From: CAITNM01 sp021298215
Lineage (GTDB): Bacteria; Pseudomonadota; Alphaproteobacteria; Paracaedibacterales; CAITNM01
Reading direction: 5' to 3'
Assembly (NCBI GenBank): GCA_046309815.1
Contig: JBKCOJ010000010.1
Location: forward strand, 142,442 to 206,441
DNA length: 64,000 nt
A model generated the notes under the pieces. The model did no database searches and had not been told where the DNA came from. It was given only the letters and a program-made list of their open reading frames with translations. Position numbers and translations under genes: made by a program. Positions 8,378 through 17,228 of this stretch are shown piece by piece (positions within the stretch are counted from its first letter, which is position 1; every line of letters starts with the position of its first letter).

Positions 8378-10094
8378 TTGGGTGCTAGCAGCAGCTGAAG
8401 ATCGGCTGGTTATGCAGTATATGCAGTCATTTGAATTGCCTGAACTTTTATCAAGAATTCTTGTTTCAAGAAATATTCAACACGATAAAGTTGAAGAATT
8501 TTTATTGCCTTCTTTGAAAAAATATTTACCCGATCCTTCAATTTTGAAAGATATGGATCAAGCTGTTGAAAAAGTAATTACTGCGATTCAAGAGCAAAAA
8601 AAAATAGTGATTTATGGCGATTATGATGTGGATGGAGCAACCTCATCAGCGCTTTTAAGGCGCTACTTTCGCGATATTGGTATTTCAACAGGCTTGTATA
8701 TCCCCGATCGTCTTGATGAGGGGTATGGAGCAAATGCACAAGCACTTAAAAAACTAAGTCAGGATGGCTACAGCGTTTGCTTAATGGTTGATTGCGGCAC
8801 AACGGCTTTTGAAGCGCTTGATGAAGCTAAAAAGTGTGGTCTCGATGTTCTTGTTTTTGATCATCACACCGCAGAAACACGTCTTCCGAATGCTATAATT
8901 GTTAACCCTAATCGGTTGGATCAAGACTTAGGCGAACGTACCGACTTAAAATTATTATGTGCTGCAGGAGTTGTGTTTTTATTTTTGGTGGCCCTTAATC
9001 GTTCGCTGCGTCATTTGGATTATTTCAAGACAATTCAAGAGCCAGATTTATTGAGTTATCTAGATATTGTTGCACTTGGTACAGTATGCGACGTAATGCC
9101 TTTGAAGGGGCTAAATCGAGCCCTAGTAACGCAAGGTTTAAAAGTTGCAAGATCTCGTAAAAATTTAGGGTTAGCAACACTTGCAGATATTGCAGGGCTT
9201 AAAACCGGCATTACCTCTGCGTATGCTTTTGGCTTTGTTATTGGTCCGCGTGTAAATGCAGGTGGACGGGTTGGAAAAACTGATCTCGGTTCTAAGTTAC
9301 TGTTTACGCAAGATCTTTTGGAAGCGCAAGAAATTGCAACGCAACTTAATACGTTAAACTTGCAGCGCCAAGAAATTGAACAACAAGTCCTTGCAGAAGC
9401 TATTATCCAAGTTGATCAGAATAGTCTTGATACACGCTCAATTATTATGGTCAAAGGTGATAATTGGCACCCAGGCGTTATAGGTATTGTCTCAAGCCGT
9501 TTAAAGGAAAAATATCACAAGCCCGCACTGGTGGTAACCGACTGGGAAGGTGAACAAAAAGGTTCGGGCCGTTCGGTAACAGGACTTGATATGGGAGTGT
9601 TGATGCACCAAGCTGTACACAAAGGCTTATTAAGTAAAGGTGGTGGGCATGCAATGGCGGCAGGGTTTACTATTACTAATGGATGCTACGATGAATTTTA
9701 TGATTTCATTGATCAAGCTGCATTTCCTCATATGCAAAACAGGGAATTAAAGTTAAGCATTGATGGATACCTAACGGTTGATGGTCTTAATCAACAATTT
9801 ATGCAACATGTGCAGCAGCTTGAGCCCTATGGAAATGGACATCCTACACCAACCTTTGCTTTTAAGCATATGGTCTGCGTTTTTGCCGATGTGGTTGGTG
9901 AATATCATATTCGCTTGCAACTGCAGGATGAAACCGGTAAACGTTTAAAAGCAATGGCTTTTCGGGCAATGCAAACACCTTTACAAAAAATTTTAGAACA
10001 TCGTGGCCCAGTTGAAGTAGCTGGTAATATAAAGGTGGATGAGTGGCAAGGAAGGCAGCAACTCACCCTGATTGTTGATGATATAAGGATATAA
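8355..10094 (+). CDS. recJ: single-stranded-DNA-specific exonuclease RecJ
   Basis: About 579 residues, normal RecJ length. It degrades single-stranded DNA 5' to 3' in recombination and mismatch repair. DHH-domain motifs are present: IYGDYDVDGATS, LMVDCGTT and VFDHHTAET. The DHHA1 domain has SKGGGHAMAAGF. The start is uncertain: ATGs at 8352 and 8355 retain the family's N-terminal WVL segment but lack a clear ribosome site, and a GTG at 8382, four bases after the dapF stop, has GAAAGG about ten bases upstream. All options couple it to dapF. The dapD start follows two bases after its stop, so it sits inside a diaminopimelate gene cluster. Confidence 0.94.
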   Translation: MRSLKGFDWVLAAAEDRLVMQYMQSFELPELLSRILVSRNIQHDKVEEFLLPSLKKYLPDPSILKDMDQAVEKVITAIQEQKKIVIYGDYDVDGATSSALLRRYFRDIGISTGLYIPDRLDEGYGANAQALKKLSQDGYSVCLMVDCGTTAFEALDEAKKCGLDVLVFDHHTAETRLPNAIIVNPNRLDQDLGERTDLKLLCAAGVVFLFLVALNRSLRHLDYFKTIQEPDLLSYLDIVALGTVCDVMPLKGLNRALVTQGLKVARSRKNLGLATLADIAGLKTGITSAYAFGFVIGPRVNAGGRVGKTDLGSKLLFTQDLLEAQEIATQLNTLNLQRQEIEQQVLAEAIIQVDQNSLDTRSIIMVKGDNWHPGVIGIVSSRLKEKYHKPALVVTDWEGEQKGSGRSVTGLDMGVLMHQAVHKGLLSKGGGHAMAAGFTITNGCYDEFYDFIDQAAFPHMQNRELKLSIDGYLTVDGLNQQFMQHVQQLEPYGNGHPTPTFAFKHMVCVFADVVGEYHIRLQLQDETGKRLKAMAFRAMQTPLQKILEHRGPVEVAGNIKVDEWQGRQQLTLIVDDIRI

Positions 10095-10096
10095 AA

Positions 10097-10894
10097 ATGC
10101 AAAGCATTATTGAAACGGCTTGGGAAAATCGAGCAAATTTAGAGATAACAAGCGATCTTAAAACAGCAATAGAGGAAACTCTTCAACAGCTTGATGCGGG
10201 AAGAATTCGAGTTGCTGAAAAAACCTCTAGTGGTTGGCACGTAAATACTTGGATAAAAAAAGCCGTTTTATTGTCTTTTCGTCTGAATCCTAATCAACTT
10301 CAACAAGCACAACCTGTGCCTTTTTTTGATAAAGTTTCTCTCAAGTCATCAAATTGGAACCAAGAGCAATTTCTTAAAGCGGGATTTCGTAGCGTGCCAG
10401 GCTCAGTAGTTCGTCAGGGTGCATACATTGCTAAGAACGTGGTGCTTATGCCAAGCTTTGTAAATATTGGCGCATATGTTGATGAAGGCACAATGATTGA
10501 TACTTGGGCAACGGTTGGTTCTTGTGCACAAATTGGTAAAAATTGTCATATTTCTGGCGGTACGGGAATTGGTGGTGTGCTTGAGCCAGTCCAGGCTTCC
10601 CCCGTTATCATTGAAGATAATTGCTTTATTGGAGCGCGTTCTGAAGTGGCTGAAGGCGTAATTATCGAAGAAGGCGCCGTGCTTAGCATGGGTGTGTTTA
10701 TTGGCGCTTCTACCAAGATTATAGATCGCCAAACCGGCGCTATTTATTACGGTCGTATTCCTGCATGCTCTGTTGTTGTTCCTGGATCTCTTCCATCAAC
10801 GGGTGGTGTCAACTTAAGCTGTGTAGTAATTGTAAAAACGGTGGACGAAAAAACACGCTCTAAAACAGGTATTAATGAATTGCTACGCGATTAA
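10097..10894 (+). CDS. dapD: tetrahydrodipicolinate N-succinyltransferase
   Basis: 265 residues. It transfers succinyl from succinyl-CoA to tetrahydrodipicolinate, the committed step of the succinylase lysine/DAP route. The C-terminal half is a left-handed beta helix of hexapeptide repeats (from about VVLMPSFVNIGAYV through CHISGGTGIGGV). The start has AAGGAT nine bases upstream. Its stop overlaps the first ATG of dapE (TAATGATG), so translation is coupled. With dapE this confirms the succinylated variant of the pathway. Confidence 0.96.
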   Translation: MQSIIETAWENRANLEITSDLKTAIEETLQQLDAGRIRVAEKTSSGWHVNTWIKKAVLLSFRLNPNQLQQAQPVPFFDKVSLKSSNWNQEQFLKAGFRSVPGSVVRQGAYIAKNVVLMPSFVNIGAYVDEGTMIDTWATVGSCAQIGKNCHISGGTGIGGVLEPVQASPVIIEDNCFIGARSEVAEGVIIEEGAVLSMGVFIGASTKIIDRQTGAIYYGRIPACSVVVPGSLPSTGGVNLSCVVIVKTVDEKTRSKTGINELLRD

Positions 10895-12003
10895 TGATGA
10901 ACGTTATAGAACTTGCACAAAAGCTTATCCAATTTGATTCTGTTACACCTAAAGGTGCAGATTCTCTAGATTTTATTCAGAAATATCTTGAAGATCTTGG
11001 ATTTAATATTCAGCGTTTGCCTTTTGGTAGTGTTGATAATTTATTTGCACGAAAAGGAAATGATAATCCTCACCTTATGTTTGTGGGGCATGTGGATGTG
11101 GTTCCTACAGGAGATGGCTGGAAGCATCCTCCATTTGCTGGCGTTGTGGAAAATAATATTTTATACGGTCGTGGAGCTGCAGATATGAAGGGTGCTATTG
11201 CGGCTTTCTTAGCAGCTCTTGCTGATATTCAACATAAAGGTTCCATCAGCGTCCTCTTAACAACGGACGAGGAAGGGCCGGCAAAAGACGGTATAGCAAA
11301 AATTATTCCCTGGTTAGAGTCCAATAATCATATACCGGACTTTGCACTTGTGGGTGAGCCAACATCTGTTCATACATTGGGCGATACGATTAAAAATGGA
11401 CGCCGCGGTAGCATCAGCTTTGACATTGTTGTTCATGGAAGGCAAGGGCATGTGGCGTATCCCCACCTAGCTCAGAATGCCGCTAATCCGTTGGTGATGC
11501 TTTTACAAAACCTCACAAGTCATCCACTCGATGAAGGAGCGAAGGATTTTGATCCTAGCAACCTAGAGATTGTTAAAATGAATATGCCGAATGATGTGTA
11601 TAATATTATCCCTGGCGTTTCTTCTGCCTCTATTAATATTCGTTTTAATTCCTTGCACAATTTTAAAAACTTAGAAGAACGCATTAACTTAGAAGCTTTA
11701 AAAGTCAAAGCACAATATGGTCCTTGTGAAATTTCAGTAACAGCACTTCCTTCAGCAGAGCCTTTCATCACGCATTCTGAGGGATGGATGCAGAAAGTTT
11801 CAAAAGCTGTTGAAGCAGAAACAGGCTCTTATCCCCAATACTCAACGTCGGGCGGCACATCGGACGCGCGCTTTATTCAAAAAATTTGCCCCGTGTTAGA
11901 ACTAGGGCTTTTAAATAAAACCGCTCATCATGTGGATGAGCATATTCCAATTGCCGATTTAGTTTCGTTGCAAAAAATCTACCAGCGTATTTTCCAAGAA
12001 TGA
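10894..12003 (+). CDS. dapE: succinyl-diaminopimelate desuccinylase
   Basis: 369 residues. This M20 metallopeptidase-fold enzyme hydrolyses N-succinyl-LL-diaminopimelate. The metal-site motifs are all present: GHVDVVPTGDGW, GRGAADMKGAIAAF (bridging Asp), TTDEEGPA (catalytic Glu pair), the TSGGTSDARF segment and the C-terminal KTAHHVDEH. Two tandem ATGs (10894 and 10897) overlap the dapD stop. It is the last gene of the ppx-dapF-recJ-dapD-dapE run; tRNA-Arg follows after 114 bases. No clear terminator was seen after it. Confidence 0.95.
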   Translation: MMNVIELAQKLIQFDSVTPKGADSLDFIQKYLEDLGFNIQRLPFGSVDNLFARKGNDNPHLMFVGHVDVVPTGDGWKHPPFAGVVENNILYGRGAADMKGAIAAFLAALADIQHKGSISVLLTTDEEGPAKDGIAKIIPWLESNNHIPDFALVGEPTSVHTLGDTIKNGRRGSISFDIVVHGRQGHVAYPHLAQNAANPLVMLLQNLTSHPLDEGAKDFDPSNLEIVKMNMPNDVYNIIPGVSSASINIRFNSLHNFKNLEERINLEALKVKAQYGPCEISVTALPSAEPFITHSEGWMQKVSKAVEAETGSYPQYSTSGGTSDARFIQKICPVLELGLLNKTAHHVDEHIPIADLVSLQKIYQRIFQE

Positions 12004-12117
12004 AATAGAAGTTTTTCTTTCTTTTAAATACTTTTTTCAACTACACTTAAAATTAAAAGATACAAATGGATTTAGGTATTGTTAAATCAGTATAAATACC
12101 GCTACATTCCAGAATGT

Positions 12118-12194
12118 GCACCCGTAGCTCAGCTGGATAGAGCGTTGCCCTCCGGAGGCAAAGGTCGTACGTTCGAATCGTATCGGGTGCGCCA
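12118..12194 (+). tRNA. tRNA-Arg (anticodon CCG)
   Basis: A 77-nt cloverleaf with encoded CCA. The acceptor GCACCCG pairs with CGGGTGC, the D arm is AGCTCAGCTGGATAGAGC, and the anticodon stem TTGCC/GGCAA carries loop CTCCGGA, giving anticodon CCG. The T loop is TTCGAAT. It lies 20 bases upstream of ftsE on the same strand. Confidence 0.96.
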
Positions 12195-12214
12195 AAGCTG
12201 TTTAAGAGTTGATA

Positions 12215-12949
12215 ATGTCTAATAGTGAATTTTCTCCTCTTATTCAATTTCAAAATGTCAGTTTCTCTTATTCTCACTCTGCTCAAGAAATTTTAAAAAA
12301 TGTTAGTATCTCTTTTAACTCTCATGCCTTCTATTTCCTAACTGGTGATAGTGGTTCGGGAAAGTCTTCTTTTCTTAAATTAATGTACAATGAACTTTTG
12401 CCAACGCATGGTTCTATTAATGTGCTTGGGGTAGATACCAGAAATCTCACAATACAAACAAGGGCGTTGTTCCGGCAACAAATCGGTATTGTGTTACAAG
12501 AGTGCGAACTTTTTGATCATTTGAATGTAGAAGAAAATGTTGCCCTTGTTTTGAAACTTCAAGGTATTTCTTCCAAAAAAGCTAAAACTTATACAAAAGA
12601 TTTGCTTGATTGGGCAGGTCTTGGAGACTATCTTCATTATTTTCCTAAACAGTTATCAGCGGGCCAAAAACAGCGGGTGGCTGTCGCCAGGGCTGTGATT
12701 CGTAAGCCGAAGATACTTCTTGCAGATGAACCAACAGGCAACGTTGATGATGTGCAGTCGAAAAGATTAATGGATCTGTTTAAAGAATTAGTAAAAACAG
12801 GGACAACAATTATTATGACAACTCATAATCGCCAGCTAGTAAATTCAAGTGATTGTTTCCAATATATTTTGCATCATGGAAAAATTAAGCAGACGAATGA
12901 ACTGAGAAACTCTATGACTTTTGGTGAAAATGCAGAGAGGTTTGCATGA
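12215..12949 (+). CDS. ftsE: cell-division ABC transporter ATP-binding protein FtsE
   Basis: About 244 residues. This is the ATPase partner of FtsX at the divisome, where the pair controls periplasmic cell-wall hydrolases. Walker A is GDSGSGKSS, the Q-loop is GIVLQECELF, the signature is LSAGQKQR, Walker B is ILLADEPTGNVD, and the H-loop is MTTHN. The family usually has LSGGEQQR and a shorter N-terminus, so this copy is somewhat divergent. The ATG at 12215 is chosen over an in-frame TTG six bases upstream. It overlaps ftsX by ATGA. Confidence 0.9.
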   Translation: MSNSEFSPLIQFQNVSFSYSHSAQEILKNVSISFNSHAFYFLTGDSGSGKSSFLKLMYNELLPTHGSINVLGVDTRNLTIQTRALFRQQIGIVLQECELFDHLNVEENVALVLKLQGISSKKAKTYTKDLLDWAGLGDYLHYFPKQLSAGQKQRVAVARAVIRKPKILLADEPTGNVDDVQSKRLMDLFKELVKTGTTIIMTTHNRQLVNSSDCFQYILHHGKIKQTNELRNSMTFGENAERFA

Positions 12950-13833
12950 TCTTTTCGATGCCTACAGATTTGCCTCTTTTATACGATAAAAATCGCAAAA
13001 CATTTATGTTAACGCTTTCTATTTTGATAGGGTTACTTTATCTTGCAAGCATTTCTTCAAACGGTGTCCACCATTTTATAAAATCGTGGCAATTTCATCC
13101 GGAACAAGAAAGTTATGTGCTAATTCCTTATAATGGTAATGATGAGCAACTAGAACAAGATACTCAGGAAATTGAAAATTTTTTAAAACAGTCTGAGGTG
13201 GTAAAAGACTATAAAAAAATTGATGAGAAATCGTTTGATCGCATGTTTAATCCTCAAGCAGGCATGAGTTCATCGTGGCTTGAATCTATTCCCTTTCCTG
13301 TTTTTATTGAACTAAATTTAAAAACATCTTCTAAGGAAAAAATGCTGCTCATTGAGAGCGAAATTAAGGAAATTGTTCCAGATGCGTTAGTGTATTCGCA
13401 GCCTCGTTACGCTGCAGAATTTGTGTCTTCATTCAAGATTTTAAGCTATCTTCTTGATTCGATCATTGTTTGTTTTGGTGCGGCATTTTTGGCTGTTTTA
13501 GTATTAATGACGCGAACATTATTTATGCAACATTCGAGAAATATAGAACGTCTTGCTCTTTTGGGGGCTACTCCTTTGTATATCAAAAAATTATACTGCT
13601 GGTTTATGGCAAGATGTATTGCCCTAAGCTCAATATATGGTTTTGCAGGCGCTTGCTTTCTATGTTGGTTTCTTTATTCAATAACGGAACACATGGCATT
13701 TTTTCCTTATGGTTTTGCCCTGCCTTCAGTATTTTTCTATTTCATGCTGCCTTACTTTTGTATAGTGCTTGGAGTTGGTGTTACCTATATGCTTGTGACA
13801 ATGATGTTAAAAAAGTTATGGGCATGCGTTTAA
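12946..13833 (+). CDS. ftsX: cell-division protein FtsX
   Basis: 295 residues, with a cytoplasmic N-terminus, TM1 (about 22-41), a periplasmic loop of roughly 120 residues and three C-terminal membrane segments (about 170-190, 220-240 and 260-285). This is the FtsX/permease topology. It follows ftsE with a 4-base ATGA overlap, which supports the assignment more than residue conservation does. The YdcF-like gene starts inside its last codons. It partners FtsE in division and peptidoglycan hydrolase activation. Confidence 0.88.
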   Translation: MIFSMPTDLPLLYDKNRKTFMLTLSILIGLLYLASISSNGVHHFIKSWQFHPEQESYVLIPYNGNDEQLEQDTQEIENFLKQSEVVKDYKKIDEKSFDRMFNPQAGMSSSWLESIPFPVFIELNLKTSSKEKMLLIESEIKEIVPDALVYSQPRYAAEFVSSFKILSYLLDSIIVCFGAAFLAVLVLMTRTLFMQHSRNIERLALLGATPLYIKKLYCWFMARCIALSSIYGFAGACFLCWFLYSITEHMAFFPYGFALPSVFFYFMLPYFCIVLGVGVTYMLVTMMLKKLWACV

Positions 13834-14390
13834 AATTACTCGGTCTTAGTGCTGCCTTTTTCTTTTGGGCTTTTGGCCTAATTGATTTTTATTATAAAAC
13901 ACAACAATTTTCTGATCAAAATTTTTCTGCTGATGGAATTGTTATTCTAACAGGTGGAAAAGAACGAATTCAAAAAGGTATGGCGCTTTTTCAAAAGCTA
14001 AAAGCAAAGCGTGTCTTAATCTCAGGTGTTGATAAAATTGTAAAATTGGAAATCATCAAAGCAAAGCAACTTAAAGGCTATGATGATTTTCATCAGTTTA
14101 CGGATCTTGGCTACGGTGCGGTTAACACGTTTTCAAATGCCTTAGAAGCAGCTACTTGGGTCAAACAGCACGATTTTAAATCTATTGCTCTTGTAACGAG
14201 TCATTTTCACATGCCAAGAAGCTTTTGGCTTTTTACAAAAACCATGCCAGAAATTGAGATTTTTCCTATTTCAGTTGATGGGGATGATTCAAGTTTTATT
14301 CATTTACTTAGAGAATTTCATAAATTTTATCTTACAAAAGTAGTGAGCAAGTTTTTACTCGATACAGATACAGAGATACCAACTCTTTAA
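13824..14390 (+). CDS. YdcF-like DUF218 protein
   Basis: About 188 residues with one N-terminal membrane segment (LKLLGLSAAFFFWAFGLIDF) and a DUF218/YdcF Rossmann-like domain: GIVILTGGKERIQKGM near the N-terminus and ALVTSHFHMPRSFWLF towards the C-terminus. The open frame extends far upstream through ftsX in another frame; the likely starts are ATG 13818 or 13824, overlapping the ftsX stop. A DUF218 protein after ftsEX is a common alphaproteobacterial arrangement. Members such as SanA/ElyC act in envelope or peptidoglycan-precursor metabolism, but this copy's substrate is unknown. Confidence 0.85.
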   Translation: MRLKLLGLSAAFFFWAFGLIDFYYKTQQFSDQNFSADGIVILTGGKERIQKGMALFQKLKAKRVLISGVDKIVKLEIIKAKQLKGYDDFHQFTDLGYGAVNTFSNALEAATWVKQHDFKSIALVTSHFHMPRSFWLFTKTMPEIEIFPISVDGDDSSFIHLLREFHKFYLTKVVSKFLLDTDTEIPTL

Positions 14391-14512
14391 ACGGGGAAAC
14401 TATGTCTGGCGAAGACTGAGATCAAAAACGTGCGCACAATTTCAAGTCAATAATTTACATGTATTTTTTTTGTGCGTAAGCTTTAAGTAGAAATCAGAAA
14501 TGCTTGAAATCG

Positions 14513-14650
14513 ATGTTTTACGCTATTTGTTATTTTTTATTACTCACTGCCTGCTCAAGTAACACAGAGACCATGCAAAAAACGAACCCGAGTGGTAGTG
14601 CGGCAAAATTAAAAGATCTCAGCATGCCTGCTTCTCCTGCTTCCAAATAA
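14513..14650 (+). CDS. small putative lipoprotein (45 aa)
   Basis: A short frame coding for 45 residues. It begins with a hydrophobic segment ending in a lipobox-like LLTACSS, with the modifiable Cys at residue 14, followed by a short polar, Ser/Ala/Lys-rich tail and a TAA stop. The size and plan resemble LptM/YifL-type small lipoproteins, but there is no lysA neighbour to support that name. It occupies the otherwise empty 322-base gap between the YdcF-like gene and thrS. The ribosome site is poor, so translation is not certain. The rest of the gap shows nothing recognisable. Confidence 0.5.
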   Translation: MFYAICYFLLLTACSSNTETMQKTNPSGSAAKLKDLSMPASPASK

Positions 14651-14713
14651 AGCCTATCTTTTGTAGAATGCAATCTTATGCTACAAAAAGATATCAATTA
14701 GCTCTTTTGTTTT

Positions 14714-16630
14714 ATGATCACGATACGTCTTAAAGATGGTTCCGAAAAAGTATTTGAAAAAATTCCAACAGGCGAAGAGATTGCTTTCTCGATTTCTCCG
14801 CGGCTTGCCAAAGATGCCGTTGCTATTCGTGTAAATGGCGATCTAAAAGATTTAAATCAGCCCGTTCAAAATGGTGCCCAAATTGAAATTATTACCAAGT
14901 CTAGCGATGAAGGGCTTGAAGTTATTCGCCATGACACGGCGCACTTGTTTGCGCAGGCTATAAAAGAGCTATATCCCGATACGCAAATTACCATTGGTCC
15001 CGCGATTGAAAATGGTTTTTACTACGATATTTATCCAAAAAAATCCCTTTCAATAGATGATTTGCCAGCCATTGAAAAGCGCATGCACGATATCGTGGAT
15101 CAAGATATTGCCATTGTGCGCGAGGAATGGAATCGTGATGATGCTATTCCTTTTTTCAAAGACATGGGAGAGCATTTTAAAGCAGAAATTATTGAAGGAA
15201 TTCCGCAAGGCGAAACCATTAGTTTATATCGTCAGGGGCAATTTATTGACCTTTGTCGAGGACCTCATTTGCCAACAACAAAAAGAGTAGGGCACGCATT
15301 TAAATTGATGAAGCTTGCAGGCGCTTACTGGCGGGGTGATCATCGCAATGTGATGTTGCAACGTATTTACGGAACCGCTTGGGCAACACAGCAACAGCTT
15401 GATGAATACTTGCATATGCTTGAAGAAGCTGAAAAACGTGATCATCGCAAACTTGGTGCTGAGCTTGGTCTTTTTCATATGCAAGAAGAAGCAACAGGCT
15501 CCGTGTTTTGGCATCCTAAAGGTTGGACAATTTATCGTAATCTAGAAAATTTCGTACGCAAACGCATTGAAAAAGCTAATTATGTAGAAGTACGCACCCC
15601 CCACCTAGTTGATCGTTCTCTTTGGGAGGCATCTGGTCACTGGGATAAATTCGGCACCAATATGTACAGCGTGCAAGCTGATGAAGATAAAGTCTTGGCG
15701 ATTAAGCCAATGAACTGCCCATGTCATGTGCAAATTTTTAAACAAGGTTTAAAAAGCTACCGAGATTTACCATTACGTATGGCGGAATTTGGTGCGTGTC
15801 ATCGTAATGAACCTAGTGGTTCTTTGCATGGTATCATGCGTGTACGCAGCTTTGTGCAAGACGATGCGCATATATTTTGCACACCTGATCAAATTATTTC
15901 AGAAACTAAAAGCTTCTGTGATTTATTAAAAGGCATGTACAAAGACCTTGGTTTTGATGATTTTAAGGTGAAATTTTCGGATCGCCCCGAAGTGCGCGCA
16001 GGTACCGATGAACTTTGGGATAAGGCCGAAGCTGCACTTAAAGAAGCAACGCTTGCAGCCGGCATTGAATATAGTCTAAATCCAGGCGAGGGGGCTTTTT
16101 ATGGTCCTAAGCTCGAGTTTGTCTTGAAGGATTGCATTGGTCGTGAATGGCAGTGTGGTACGTTGCAGGTTGATTACTGTTTACCAGAGCGTCTTGATGC
16201 AACATACGTTGGGGAAGATGGCCAAAAGCATCATCCGGTGATGTTACACCGTGCCGTACTTGGTTCGTTAGAGCGTTTCGTTGGTGTTCTTATTGAACAT
16301 TACGCTGGTAAGTTTCCCCTATGGCTAGCTCCAGTACAAGTGGTTGTCGCAAGCATTACGACGGAAGCTAATGACTATGCACAAGATTTACTAAATCAAC
16401 TACGCGAGAAGGGTATCCGGGCGGAGCTTGATACGCGTAACGAAAAGATTTCTTATAAAATTCGTGAGCATTCCTTACAAAAAATCCCTTACGTTTATGT
16501 GGTAGGTAAGCGCGAAGCAGAGGAAAAAACCGTAGCGATCCGCAAACTTGGTGGAGAACAGCAAACCGTGATGACCTTTTCTCAAGCGCTGCAAGATATA
16601 TATGCTGAGGCTAATACAGTTGAGTATTAA
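14714..16630 (+). CDS. thrS: threonyl-tRNA synthetase
   Basis: 638 residues, full length, class II synthetase charging tRNA-Thr. Order of domains: N-terminal TGS domain (1-63), the editing domain with RHDTAHLFAQ, the catalytic core with the zinc-site Cys in MNCPCHVQIF and motif 2 around FGACHRNEPSGSLHG, motif 3 near MLHRAVLGSLERF, and the C-terminal anticodon-binding domain. The editing-domain His residues are kept, so misacylated Ser should be hydrolysed. A 63-base gap follows the small lipoprotein frame. No leader structure controlling it was recognised. Confidence 0.97.
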   Translation: MITIRLKDGSEKVFEKIPTGEEIAFSISPRLAKDAVAIRVNGDLKDLNQPVQNGAQIEIITKSSDEGLEVIRHDTAHLFAQAIKELYPDTQITIGPAIENGFYYDIYPKKSLSIDDLPAIEKRMHDIVDQDIAIVREEWNRDDAIPFFKDMGEHFKAEIIEGIPQGETISLYRQGQFIDLCRGPHLPTTKRVGHAFKLMKLAGAYWRGDHRNVMLQRIYGTAWATQQQLDEYLHMLEEAEKRDHRKLGAELGLFHMQEEATGSVFWHPKGWTIYRNLENFVRKRIEKANYVEVRTPHLVDRSLWEASGHWDKFGTNMYSVQADEDKVLAIKPMNCPCHVQIFKQGLKSYRDLPLRMAEFGACHRNEPSGSLHGIMRVRSFVQDDAHIFCTPDQIISETKSFCDLLKGMYKDLGFDDFKVKFSDRPEVRAGTDELWDKAEAALKEATLAAGIEYSLNPGEGAFYGPKLEFVLKDCIGREWQCGTLQVDYCLPERLDATYVGEDGQKHHPVMLHRAVLGSLERFVGVLIEHYAGKFPLWLAPVQVVVASITTEANDYAQDLLNQLREKGIRAELDTRNEKISYKIREHSLQKIPYVYVVGKREAEEKTVAIRKLGGEQQTVMTFSQALQDIYAEANTVEY

Positions 16631-16646
16631 TATTGAAAAATAATTA

Positions 16647-16675
16647 TTGCGTTTTATTATAAAAGTTCTTATATA
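16647..16675 (+). promoter_or_regulatory. predicted sigma-70-type promoter
   Basis: TTGCGT at 16647-16652 and TATATA at 16670-16675 are separated by 17 bases, about 33 bases before the start of the exported-protein gene at 16709. This is motif matching in AT-rich sequence and is not proven. Confidence 0.4.
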
Positions 16676-16708
16676 AAAAACGTAATGAAGTTTTTAAGGG
16701 ATTAAATA

Positions 16709-17176
16709 ATGAAAAAATACACGTTAGCCTTATTGGCAGCAACGATTCTTTCTAGCTCGCTTGTGGCTATGGAAAGAGTTGAACTAACACCGGATGGAAT
16801 TAGAGCGCATTTTGCTAATCCTCCTGCAAACAGGCATATGTACGATTTAGATGCAGTTAGAGCTGCCTTAGATCGTGGACCTGTTGGCGTTGGAGCTGCT
16901 AACCTAGATCTTTATCACCAAGCACGTGATATTTTGTTATATGAGCTTACTAATCCAGCAATGGGTGTCCATGGTCTCTATTTTCCGCCTGAATGTATGG
17001 AAATGGAAAAAACGCAACTTGCTGATGCTGAAATTAATGATGCGTTTATGAACGCGGTTTTGGAAACCTTAAATAACCCAGGAGGTCCAAACTATAACCA
17101 AGTATTGGATGATGTGCGCGCTCATCAAGCAGTATACCGCCAAGATATTTTGAATATAGTTGCTGCAATCAACTAA
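16709..17176 (+). CDS. exported protein of unknown function (155 aa)
   Basis: The first 20 residues are a textbook Sec signal peptide (KKYTLALLAATILSSSLVA, cleavage probably after SLVA). The mature 135 residues are acidic and rich in Asn and Ala, appear largely alpha-helical and contain no motif I recognise. The gene has its own likely promoter, a clear ribosome site (AAGGGATT) and a strong terminator, so it is a monocistronic unit. No transmembrane segment follows the signal, so it should be periplasmic or released. Family unknown. Confidence 0.75.
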   Translation: MKKYTLALLAATILSSSLVAMERVELTPDGIRAHFANPPANRHMYDLDAVRAALDRGPVGVGAANLDLYHQARDILLYELTNPAMGVHGLYFPPECMEMEKTQLADAEINDAFMNAVLETLNNPGGPNYNQVLDDVRAHQAVYRQDILNIVAAIN

Positions 17177-17200
17177 TCTAATTTTCCAGCGAATTATATA

Positions 17201-17228
17201 AAAGGGCACCCTCACTGGGGTGCTTTTT
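17201..17228 (+). terminator. rho-independent terminator
   Basis: GCACCC (17206-17211) pairs with GGGTGC (17218-17223) and is followed by five T. It ends the exported-protein gene and reaches the stop region of the convergent EVE gene. Confidence 0.75.

Noticed and set aside
13470..13817. 5' extension of the YdcF-like frame across ftsX
   Set aside because: It lies out of frame inside ftsX and is not protein-like; the conserved DUF218 part starts at about 13818-13824.
14391..14713. Leader or T-box control upstream of thrS
   Set aside because: No T-box sequence or terminator/antiterminator pair was found, and T-boxes are not usual in Proteobacteria.
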